7,161 bases of DNA from an uncultured Actinomycetes bacterium (lineage in GTDB: Bacteria; Actinomycetota; Actinomycetes; Nanopelagicales; Nanopelagicaceae). Position numbers and translations under genes: made by a program. This document shows, in pieces, positions 1 through 5,664 of the stretch. The first letter of the stretch is position 1. Every line of letters starts with the position of its first letter. The notes under the pieces are model-generated. The model did not search any database. It was not told the DNA's origin and worked only from the letters and a program-made list of their open reading frames with translations. The stretch is from assembly GCA_903897155.1 (NCBI GenBank), contig CAIUAO010000108.1, forward strand, positions 1-7,161, given 5' to 3'.

Positions 1-1
1 A

Positions 2-751
2 CGCGCACAATCTATGGATGCGCTCACTTCCCAAGCGCTATGCGCTGGATATAAAGCAGCACTAGTTGCAGCTGAACTTTCTCCTCGCTTCTTCCCGCTT
101 CTTATGACAGCAGCAGGAACTGTTACACCTGCCAATGTTGTTGTTCTTGGCGCAGGTGTTGCAGGGCTTCAAGCGATTGCAACAGCAAAGCGCCTAGGCG
201 CAGTTGTCAGCGCTTATGACGTGCGCCCAGCATCTGCTGATGAAGTGAAATCCATGGGGGCAAAATTCATTACTTTAGAACTTGAAGCACTTGAAGGTAG
301 CGGTGGTTATGCCCGCGAAATGACAGAAGAGCGCGCAGCAAAGCAGCGTGAACTTCTTACTCCTTATATTGCAGCAGCAAACGTGCTGATCACTACTGCG
401 GCAGTTCCGGGTAGACCAGCTCCTCGTCTTGTTACAGCTCAGATGATTTCAACTATGGCACCGGGTTCAGTTGTTGTTGATCTTGCCTCTGAAACAGGCG
501 GAAACGTTGAAGGAACAAAGCCTGGTGAGATTGTTACAACATCTAACGGTGTTCGTATGTGGGGCGGAAAAGATGTCCCAAGCCAATTGGCTTTCCACGC
601 ATCAATGCTCTTTTCGCGTAACGTAGTAAATCTCTTGATGCTCATGACTAAAGAAGGTGTTGTTACACCTGATTTCACAGATGAAATTATTGACGCAGCT
701 ACTCTCACATATGGCGGAGCTAAGCGCACACCAGAACTAGCGAAGAAGTAA
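2..751 (+). CDS. pntAA: NAD(P) transhydrogenase subunit alpha 1 (NAD-binding domain I), 5'-truncated
   Basis: This is the soluble domain I of the proton-translocating transhydrogenase, which binds NAD(H) and exchanges hydride with NADP(H) on domain III. The reading frame is open to the left edge, so the gene begins outside the window and the ATG at 14 is internal. The first visible residues, RAQSMDALTSQ, match the family block RAQSMDALSSQ. In Rhodospirillum rubrum numbering this places Gln132 and Asp135 at the hydride-transfer site, with Thr where that enzyme has Ser138. By the same alignment about 129 residues are missing; 249 are visible. The Rossmann motif GAGVAGLQAI and acidic strand end YDVRP follow, then the mobile-loop region GSGGYAREM and the block TTAAVPGRPAP. 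The protein ends AKRTPELAKK without membrane helices, as expected for the split-alpha type. The stop is 10 bases before pntAB, so the genes are co-transcribed. Assignment is firm. Confidence 0.96.
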   Translation, partial: RAQSMDALTSQALCAGYKAALVAAELSPRFFPLLMTAAGTVTPANVVVLGAGVAGLQAIATAKRLGAVVSAYDVRPASADEVKSMGAKFITLELEALEGSGGYAREMTEERAAKQRELLTPYIAAANVLITTAAVPGRPAPRLVTAQMISTMAPGSVVVDLASETGGNVEGTKPGEIVTTSNGVRMWGGKDVPSQLAFHASMLFSRNVVNLLMLMTKEGVVTPDFTDEIIDAATLTYGGAKRTPELAKK

Positions 752-761
752 GGGAAAGATC

Positions 762-1076
762 ATGAGCAACGGTTTAGCACTTCTTTCGATCTTCGTTCTT
801 TCAGTCTTTATTGGGTTTGAGGTTGTTTCAAAGGTCTCAACCACTCTTCACACTCCCCTGATGTCAGGTGCAAACGCTATTCACGGAATTATCTTGGTGG
901 GAGCAATTACCGTGGCGGATCGGGCAGCAAATAACCTTCAACTTATTTTGGCGATCATCGCTGTAGTTCTTGCCACTATCAATATGGTCGGCGGATTTGT
1001 TGTTACCGATCGCATGCTTGAGATGTTTAAAGGCAAGCCTCGCGCCGCTAAGTCAGAGGCAGGTGATTCCAAGTGA
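762..1076 (+). CDS. pntAB: NAD(P) transhydrogenase subunit alpha 2 (membrane domain II, first part)
   Basis: This small hydrophobic subunit of 104 residues carries the first three membrane helices of domain II, at roughly residues 5-22, 32-52 and 59-81, followed by a charged tail. The family signature is clear: FIGFEVVSKV (residues 16-25), then TLHTPLMSGANAIHGIILVG. His41 in the NAIHG block corresponds to the membrane histidine of Thermus-type split enzymes, which is thought to take part in proton translocation. Because of that the beta subunit can have Asn instead of the E. coli beta-His91, and it does here. The start ATG is preceded by a purine-rich AAGGGAAAG (750-758) that overlaps the pntAA stop codon. 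The stop overlaps the pntB start in GTGA. Length and motif order are typical of actinobacterial and Thermus alpha2 subunits, so there is little doubt. Confidence 0.96.
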   Translation: MSNGLALLSIFVLSVFIGFEVVSKVSTTLHTPLMSGANAIHGIILVGAITVADRAANNLQLILAIIAVVLATINMVGGFVVTDRMLEMFKGKPRAAKSEAGDSK

Positions 1077-2452
1077 GCCGCAATCTTTATGACGTTCTAG
1101 GTCTTTTTGTTTCAGTCTGCTTCATTATGGCTCTTAAGGGACTTTCATCTCCTAAGTCAGCACGCCGAGGCAATCTCATTGGTGCATTTGGCGCGACTGT
1201 CGCAACTGTGCTGGTTTTCTTTGAGCCAGGCTCATCGCATCACCATATAGCCCTCATTCTTGGCGCGGTTCTCTTTGGTGTTGTTGTGGGCGTACCTGCT
1301 GCTCGCAAGATTCAAATGACGCAGATGCCACAGCTCGTTGCACTTTTTAATGGAGTGGGTGGCGGAGCTGCTGCTCTTGTTGCGATCGTTGAATATCTCA
1401 AGCTTGGATCAACTGCTAGTACTCCAGATGTCGTTGCAACTGTCTTTACAGTAATTGTTGGTTGTGTTTCATTTTCTGGCTCAATCATCACATTCTTAAA
1501 GCTCCAGGAGCTCATGACAACTCGTCCTGTTGTTTTTCCTGGAGGACGTTTTGTTATCGCAGGAACTTTAGTTGGTGTGCTAGGCACGGCCGGTTGGGTT
1601 ATTAACTCACTGGGCACAGCCCCTCTTCTTATTATGGGAGCACTTGCACTTGCCTTTGGCGTGCTCTTTGTTCTGCCAGTTGGCGGAGCAGATGTGCCAA
1701 TCGTTATCTCATTATTAAATGCATTCACCGGTCTAACAGTTGCTGCAAGTGGTTATGTATTGCAGGCAACTTTGCTGATCGTTGCAGGAACACTTGTCGG
1801 AGCATCAGGAACAATCTTGACTCGCCTCATGGCTACTGCGATGGGCCGCTCACTCTTTGGAACACTCTTTGGTGCCTTTACCGCTAAACCTCAGGCAATA
1901 AGTGAGGCCGGGGAAGCTCGCCCAGTGAAATCTGGCTCTGCTGAAGATGTTGCCATTCTTCTTAACTATGCCCAGCGCGTTGTTATCGTTCCTGGATTTG
2001 GATTAGCTGTTGCTCAAGCACAACATACTGTGCGCGAAATGGCAGATCTGCTCACATCTAAAGGTATTGATGTTGCTTACGGTATCCACCCCGTTGCAGG
2101 ACGTATGCCAGGACATATGAATGTGCTCCTTGCTGAAGCGAATGTTCCTTATGAGCAACTTGTCGAGATGGAAGAAATTAACCCAACATTCCCACAAACC
2201 GATGTCGTCTTAGTTGTCGGAGCTAATGACGTTGTTAACCCTGCTGCAAAAACAACTCCAGGATGTCCTATTTATGGAATGCCTATTTTGGATGTTGCTC
2301 AAGCGGGAAATGTCATCTTCCTTAAGCGTTCAATGCGCCCTGGCTTTGCAGGTATTGAAAATGAGCTTCTCTATGATGCAAAGACCACCTTGCTCTTTGG
2401 AGATGCTAAAGAATCACTCACAAAAGTCGTGAGCGCACTAAAAAATCTGTAG
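1073..2452 (+). CDS. pntB: NAD(P) transhydrogenase subunit beta (membrane domain II plus NADP-binding domain III)
   Basis: The 459-residue beta subunit contains most of the membrane proton channel (residues about 5-260, hydrophobic helices) and the cytosolic NADP(H)-binding domain III (about 290-459). Visible landmarks, using a constant offset of 6 from E. coli PntB, are GGAD with Asp207 (E. coli Asp213), Asn216 (Asn222), GANDVVNP with Asp386 (Asp392), and KRS at 418-420 (Lys424-Arg425-Ser426, 2'-phosphate binding). The nucleotide loop reads GFGLAVAQAQ (308-317; Tyr is more usual at the second position) and is followed by HPVAGRMPGHMN (339-350). Asn93 in LVALFNG replaces the E. coli channel His91, compensated by His41 of the alpha2 subunit. 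The gene starts with GTG at 1073, overlapping the pntAB stop by four bases (GTGA), with AGGTG at 1061-1065 as ribosome binding site. This arrangement implies translational coupling and equal subunit output. Confidence 0.97.
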   Translation: MSRNLYDVLGLFVSVCFIMALKGLSSPKSARRGNLIGAFGATVATVLVFFEPGSSHHHIALILGAVLFGVVVGVPAARKIQMTQMPQLVALFNGVGGGAAALVAIVEYLKLGSTASTPDVVATVFTVIVGCVSFSGSIITFLKLQELMTTRPVVFPGGRFVIAGTLVGVLGTAGWVINSLGTAPLLIMGALALAFGVLFVLPVGGADVPIVISLLNAFTGLTVAASGYVLQATLLIVAGTLVGASGTILTRLMATAMGRSLFGTLFGAFTAKPQAISEAGEARPVKSGSAEDVAILLNYAQRVVIVPGFGLAVAQAQHTVREMADLLTSKGIDVAYGIHPVAGRMPGHMNVLLAEANVPYEQLVEMEEINPTFPQTDVVLVVGANDVVNPAAKTTPGCPIYGMPILDVAQAGNVIFLKRSMRPGFAGIENELLYDAKTTLLFGDAKESLTKVVSALKNL

Positions 2453-2487
2453 GTGGCAGATCTCAAGGCTTTAGGTAGAGTTGGCTG

Positions 2488-3630
2488 ATGCCGGAGAAGC
2501 GACCGCCTTTTTTTAGCGAATTCCAAGAGCGGGTCTTGATAGCCGGAGTTTCAATTCTTGCCGTGCTTGCTGCATTTGAAGTTGGACAGCTCTACAACCA
2601 ACATAAGCATTCACAATCGCTAGTTGATCAAGCAATCACCCGCGTTACATCAGGTGACCCCCGCTCCCCTCAAGTCGGTGTTCTTAATCAAGCTGCGATT
2701 GAAGCAATTTTGAAAGCAACTGGGGACAGGTGGTCAAACTATTTCCCAATAACAACTGCTTCGGCGTTTGATCAATCACTTGAAGGCCAATACAGCGGAG
2801 TTGGAATTTGGCTTCGAAAGTCAGAATCAGGATTACTTGAAGTATCAAGTGTTCAGCCAAAATCTCCTGCAGCAAATGCCAAGGTGCAAGTACTTGATAG
2901 ATTAACTAACGTAGATGGCGTTGATGTCAGCGGTGACTCAGTTTCTAATGCAATTGCATCCCTGCGAGGAGTAGCTGGATCATCTGTTACTTTAGATTTT
3001 GTTAGAAATAAGATTAGATACAGAGTTCTGGTAACTCGCTCAAATGTTCTTACCGGCGATGTCACTGCTGTCGCTTTGGGTAAAAATATTATTGATATTC
3101 AACTTTCGGCAATATCGATGCATACCGCAGATGATGTTGCTCAGGTCTTGGCAAAGTATCCCCACAGTAAAGGTGTCGTACTTGATCTCCGAGATAACCC
3201 TGGCGGAATTTTAAGCCAGGCAGTTTTAATCGCATCCTTATTCCTACCCAAAGGAACCGTCGTTTCTTATGATCCAAAAGATGGAGCAGAACAAATTTTG
3301 CAATCTACAAATCTCAGCCCAGATCCTGCTCCTCTTGTTGTTTTAATCAATAAAGGGACGGCAAGTTCTGCGGAAATAATTGCTGGTGCTCTCCAAGATC
3401 GAAATAGAGCAGTCATCATTGGATCTCGAAGCTATGGAAAGGGAACGGTCCAAGAGATCACGACCCTCAGCGATGGATCGCAACTTGAAATCACTGTTGC
3501 AAATTACAAACTCCCATCTGGTCGCACGATTGACCGAAAAGGAATTACGCCAGATTTAGAGGCAAGTGATCCAGGTGAAATTGCGAAAGCAGTATCAATT
3601 CTTGGTGGATTAACGGCAGGAAGTAAGTAG
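2488..3630 (+). CDS. Membrane-anchored S41-family (C-terminal processing type) peptidase
   Basis: This is a 380-residue serine peptidase of the CtpA/Tsp family that should act outside the membrane. An N-terminal signal-anchor spans about residues 16-36 with no lipobox or obvious cleavage site. A helical N-terminal region includes GDRWSNYF, followed by EGQYSGVGIW (99-108) and a PDZ domain at about 100-185. The catalytic core has VVLDLRDNPGG (230-240), nucleophile Ser293 in GTASSAE, Asp304 in LQD and Lys318 in SYGKGTVQ. The Ser-Lys spacing of 25 and Ser-Asp spacing of 11 equal those of E. coli Tsp (Ser430, Asp441, Lys455), so the Ser/Lys dyad is intact. The ATG is chosen because TAG lies in frame 12 bases upstream and AGGTAGAG (2473-2480) is correctly spaced. 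The gene lies 35 bases after pntB and 49 before smpB. In many actinobacteria an S41 gene sits between ftsX and smpB, and this is probably its orthologue. Substrates are unknown. Confidence 0.93.
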   Translation: MPEKRPPFFSEFQERVLIAGVSILAVLAAFEVGQLYNQHKHSQSLVDQAITRVTSGDPRSPQVGVLNQAAIEAILKATGDRWSNYFPITTASAFDQSLEGQYSGVGIWLRKSESGLLEVSSVQPKSPAANAKVQVLDRLTNVDGVDVSGDSVSNAIASLRGVAGSSVTLDFVRNKIRYRVLVTRSNVLTGDVTAVALGKNIIDIQLSAISMHTADDVAQVLAKYPHSKGVVLDLRDNPGGILSQAVLIASLFLPKGTVVSYDPKDGAEQILQSTNLSPDPAPLVVLINKGTASSAEIIAGALQDRNRAVIIGSRSYGKGTVQEITTLSDGSQLEITVANYKLPSGRTIDRKGITPDLEASDPGEIAKAVSILGGLTAGSK

Positions 3631-3667
3631 CGCCCCTGTACCCTTAAGCAATTAAGAATCTACATCC

Positions 3668-3676
3668 GGGGGTGAT
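3668..3676 (+). promoter_or_regulatory. Strong ribosome binding site of smpB
   Basis: GGGGGTGAT matches the full anti-Shine-Dalgarno complement GGAGGTGAT except for one A-to-G change, which still pairs as G-U. The GGGGG core ends 7 bases before the ATG at 3680. This supports that ATG over the in-frame GTG at 3683, and no other start is possible upstream because TAA closes the frame at 3653-3655. Confidence 0.75.
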
Positions 3677-3679
3677 GAA

Positions 3680-4159
3680 ATGGTGAAAGAAATTGGGCGA
3701 AAGCTCATTGCGCAGAATAAGACTGCCCGTCATGACTATTTCATCGAAGATGTATGGGAATGTGGAATTGTTTTAACTGGAACCGAAGTTAAATCACTTC
3801 GTGCTGGCCGCGCCTCACTTATTGATGGCTTTGCCATGATGAATCACGGTGAGCTTTGGCTAAGCAACGTCCATATTCCTGAATACACCGAAGGTACCTG
3901 GAATAACCACACTCCAAGGCGTGATCGAAAGCTTTTGATGCATAAAAAGGAGATCAATAAGATCGCTGGAATTATTAAACAAGGAGGCTTAACCCTTGTT
4001 CCTCTCTCTCTCTACTTTAAAGATGGAAAAGCGAAGATCGAATTAGCACTTGCCAAGGGTAAGAAGGCCCACGATAAGCGTCAGAGTTTGAAAGAGAAGG
4101 AAGCGAACCGAGAGATGACGCGCGAACTATCGCGCCGAACATCTGGAAAAGCAGGCTAG
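3680..4159 (+). CDS. smpB: SsrA-binding protein SmpB
   Basis: SmpB binds the tRNA-like domain of tmRNA and places it in the A site of stalled ribosomes, mimicking an anticodon arm. The 159-residue protein shows every family block: ARHDYFIED (16-24), the tmRNA-binding stretch GTEVKSLRAG (34-43), NVHIPEY (63-69), PRRDRKLLMHKKEI (79-92), LTLVPLSLYFKDGKAKIE and ALAKGKKAHDKR (123-134). His131 in HDKR corresponds to the E. coli His136 that stacks in the decoding centre. The C-terminal tail (about 132-159) is rich in Lys and Arg and should form the helix that enters the mRNA channel. The ssrA gene it serves begins 62 bases downstream with its own promoter, a pairing common in actinobacteria. Length is normal and nothing is missing. 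Confidence 0.98.
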   Translation: MVKEIGRKLIAQNKTARHDYFIEDVWECGIVLTGTEVKSLRAGRASLIDGFAMMNHGELWLSNVHIPEYTEGTWNNHTPRRDRKLLMHKKEINKIAGIIKQGGLTLVPLSLYFKDGKAKIELALAKGKKAHDKRQSLKEKEANREMTRELSRRTSGKAG

Positions 4160-4171
4160 TTTCACGAGTGA

Positions 4172-4201
4172 TTAACGCTTTCATGTAATTTAAATTACAA
4201 T
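4172..4201 (+). promoter_or_regulatory. Probable sigma-70-type promoter of ssrA
   Basis: The -35 candidate TTAACG (4172-4177, four of six consensus bases) and -10 candidate TACAAT (4196-4201, five of six) are 18 bases apart. Transcription would begin near 4208, about 14 bases before the mature tmRNA 5' end, leaving a short leader for RNase P to remove as in other tmRNAs. The first base after the smpB stop codon is 4160, so the promoter fills the gap between the two genes and would let ssrA be expressed independently of smpB. The call rests on motif match and position only. Confidence 0.55.
4184..4199. repeat. Perfect 16-bp palindrome inside the ssrA promoter (candidate operator)
   Basis: TGTAATTTAAATTACA reads identically on both strands. 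It fills most of the spacer between the proposed -35 and -10 boxes and covers the first four bases of the -10 box. A dimeric helix-turn-helix regulator bound here would block RNA polymerase. Very AT-rich palindromes can occur by chance, and no regulator family can be named from the half-site TGTAATTT alone. Confidence 0.5.
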
Positions 4202-4221
4202 GAGCACGCAACCTAACCCAT

Positions 4222-4587
4222 GGGGGTGAACGGTCTCGACTTTAGATGTTGGGGCAGAGGAAGCGGGCCGAGGAAGCCGGGATGATCTCGTTAACCAATA
4301 ACCCTGGCAAAACTATAAGCGCCAGTACAACTGCCGCTGATTTCTCACTCGCTGCTTAAGCGATAGAAATCCGTTAGACCGAGTGCGCCTTCGACTCGGA
4401 GCCTAACGTCGTTAGAGGGCTTACCTTGTTGCAATGTTGCGGGTGTAACCGGGGAAATTAACTGCAAATGAGTTCGTTGACTACATGTTCGTGTGAGAGT
4501 CAGGACTGAGAAGACGTTTAGCGAACTACGCCCGTAGAAGCTCTGTGTCAGTACTAGAGGACCCGGGTTCGATTCCCGGCACCTCCA
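4222..4587 (+). ncRNA. ssrA: Transfer-messenger RNA (tmRNA, 10Sa RNA), one-piece form
   Basis: tmRNA rescues stalled ribosomes by acting first as alanyl-tRNA and then as a short mRNA for a degradation tag. The acceptor stem pairs GGGGGTG (4222-4228) with CACCTCC (4580-4586), and G3-U forms the wobble read by alanyl-tRNA synthetase. The discriminator is A4587. CCA is not encoded (the next bases are CGT) and must be added after transcription. The T arm is CCGGG / TTCGATT / CCCGG (4563-4579), and the 5' end continues GAACGGTCTCGAC as in other tmRNAs. A pseudoknot-region helix is visible after the tag: GTTAG (4373-4377) with CTAAC (4403-4407), enclosing CCGAGT (4379-4384) with ACTCGG (4394-4399). 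The 3' part has the conserved TAGCGAACTACGC stretch. The size of 366 nt before CCA addition is normal for actinobacteria. It lies between smpB and a convergent gene 12 bases away. Confidence 0.97.
4321..4359 (+). other. tmRNA tag-peptide reading frame (ASTTAADFSLAA)
   Basis: The resume codon is taken as GCC at 4321, because the preceding ATAAGC is the same context as in Mycobacterium tuberculosis tmRNA (ATAAGC then GCC). Reading from there gives 12 residues, ASTTAADFSLAA, and a TAA stop at 4357-4359. Twelve residues is also the length of the M. tuberculosis tag. The terminal LAA is the usual ClpXP/Tsp-type recognition end. The body has no Lys, Arg, Gln or Asn, unlike the common NQRDYALAA-type actinobacterial tags, and SLAA replaces the more frequent ALAA. 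The same frame is open further upstream, so the resume point depends on context rather than on a stop. Confidence 0.85.
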
Positions 4588-4596
4588 CGTTTGATC

Positions 4597-4635
4597 TGGT
4601 TAAGACAGCTTGCCGCGAGCAAGTTGTCTTGGCCA
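4597..4635 (+). terminator. Hairpin just downstream of ssrA, possible terminator without U-tract
   Basis: TGGTTAAGACAGCTTGC (4597-4613) can pair over its full 17 positions with GCAAGTTGTCTTGGCCA (4619-4635) around the loop CGCGA. Three of the pairs are G-U wobbles when read as plus-strand RNA. In minus-strand RNA the same three become A-C mismatches, so the structure favours the ssrA direction. It starts 9 bases after the tmRNA discriminator base and overlaps the last codons of the convergent oxidoreductase gene. No run of T follows (ATTAACTTC), so it is not a classical intrinsic terminator. It may instead be a pause, a rho-assisted end or an exonuclease barrier. Confidence 0.45.
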
Positions 4636-5664
4636 ATTAACTTCAACACCTAATTCATGTGCTGCAAAAAGTGGCCAACGAGGATTGCGAAGCATCTGGC
4701 GAGCAAGCATTACAGCATCAGCTTTACCAGAAGAAATAATTTCATTTGCTTGGACAGGGTCAGTAATCATTCCTACAGCTGATGTTGTGATGCCGCTTCC
4801 ACTTTTGATTTTTTCAGCAAACTGAACTTGGTATCCAGGACCAATTGCAATTTTTGCATCGTGGACATTGCCGCCACTTGAGGCGTCAATAAGGTCAACG
4901 CCGAGCCCTTTGAGTTCTTGGGAAAGCTTGACCGACTCTTCGATTGTCCAACCGCCTTCGGTCCAATCTGACGCTGAGATGCGAACAAAGAGAGGCATTG
5001 TCTCTGGAATAACTTTACGAACCTCAATAGCGACTTCTTTGAGGAACTTTGTGCGACCGTTGAAGTCTCCACCGTATTCATCTGTGCGGGTATTAGAAAG
5101 TGGTGAACAAAACTCGTGAAGCAGATAACCATGGGCTGCATGGATTTCTACAAGATCAAATCCTGCCTTCACTGCGTTCTTGGCAGCATCTGCCCATTGG
5201 TGAGTAAGGGTGTGAATTTCTTCAATGGTCATTGCATGTGGCAGTGGATAACCTTCAAATGCAATTGCACTTGGTGCAACGGCTTGCCATCCACCTTCAG
5301 CAGCAGTAGCCATCAGGTGATCTGCTCCAGGAACTGTTGTTCCACCTTTTCGCCCTGCGTGAGCTAATTGGATTCCGATTTTTGAACCTTGGCTATGTAC
5401 AAAAGTAGTAATGCTCTTCCATGCAGCAACTTGTGTATCGTTATAAATACCTGGGCATCCAACTGAAATTCTTCCCTCGGGAACTACTCCAGTTGCCTCT
5501 GCCATGATCAACCCAGCCCCGCCTGTGGCAAATGAACCAAGGTGAACGTTATGCCATGCTCCAACAACACCATCAACAGCTGAGTACTGACACATAGGAC
5601 TCACCCATGCGCGGTTTGAAATCTCAAGGCCTCTTATTTTTATTGGATCAAACAGTTGTGGCAT
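4600..5664 (-). CDS. Old Yellow Enzyme-family NADPH:flavin oxidoreductase (YqjM/NamA/XenA type)
   Basis: This 354-residue FMN-dependent TIM-barrel enzyme is expected to use NADPH to reduce activated C=C bonds of enals, enones, quinones or nitro compounds in the cytoplasm. Key features are SPMCQYSA with Cys25 and Tyr27 (YqjM Cys26/Tyr28 equivalents that tune the flavin), Gln99 in IQLAHAGRKG, substrate-binding His175 and His178 in EIHAAHGYLLHEF, LSNTRTDEYGG (189-199), Arg228 in RISASDWTEGGW, and phosphate-binding ARQMLRNPRWP (321-331). The presence of Cys25, the length, and the WPRQLARG end place it in the YqjM/XenA class. It lacks the extra Fe-S and FAD domains of 2,4-dienoyl-CoA reductase. 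Its ATG directly follows the pirin TAA with no gap, and the nearest purine-rich stretch (GAAGAGAG) is 13 bases upstream, so translation is probably coupled to pirin. The natural substrate cannot be read from sequence. Confidence 0.94.
   Translation of the reverse strand: MPQLFDPIKIRGLEISNRAWVSPMCQYSAVDGVVGAWHNVHLGSFATGGAGLIMAEATGVVPEGRISVGCPGIYNDTQVAAWKSITTFVHSQGSKIGIQLAHAGRKGGTTVPGADHLMATAAEGGWQAVAPSAIAFEGYPLPHAMTIEEIHTLTHQWADAAKNAVKAGFDLVEIHAAHGYLLHEFCSPLSNTRTDEYGGDFNGRTKFLKEVAIEVRKVIPETMPLFVRISASDWTEGGWTIEESVKLSQELKGLGVDLIDASSGGNVHDAKIAIGPGYQVQFAEKIKSGSGITTSAVGMITDPVQANEIISSGKADAVMLARQMLRNPRWPLFAAHELGVEVNWPRQLARGKLS

Noticed and set aside
14..16. ATG as possible start of pntAA
   Set aside because: The frame is open to the left edge and the residues before it (RAQS) continue the conserved RAQSMDAL block, so this Met is internal.
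653..672. Small inverted repeat AGGTGT-TGTT-ACACCT
   Set aside because: It lies inside pntAA, encodes the ordinary family sequence EGVVTP, and a 6-bp stem in coding DNA is unremarkable.
3643..3656. Inverted repeat CTTAA-GCAA-TTAAG between the peptidase and smpB
   Set aside because: Only five A/T-rich pairs and no T-run follows, so it is too weak to call a terminator or attenuator.
3980..3987. Perfect Shine-Dalgarno-like AAGGAGG inside smpB
   Set aside because: No usable start with a meaningful frame follows. The bases encode the KQGG segment of SmpB, so this is taken as chance.
4002..4013. (CT)6 dinucleotide run inside smpB, as a possible phase-variation tract
   Set aside because: It encodes the conserved VPLSLYF block in an essential-type housekeeping gene, is short, and nothing suggests switching.
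4220..4290. Short open frame beginning ATGGGGGTGAACGG across the tmRNA 5' end
   Set aside because: It has no coding features and the bases are fully explained by the tmRNA acceptor stem and tRNA-like domain.
4773..5367. Open frames antisense or out of frame within the Old Yellow Enzyme gene
   Set aside because: Their translations show no recognisable family features and are explained by the strong oxidoreductase frame.
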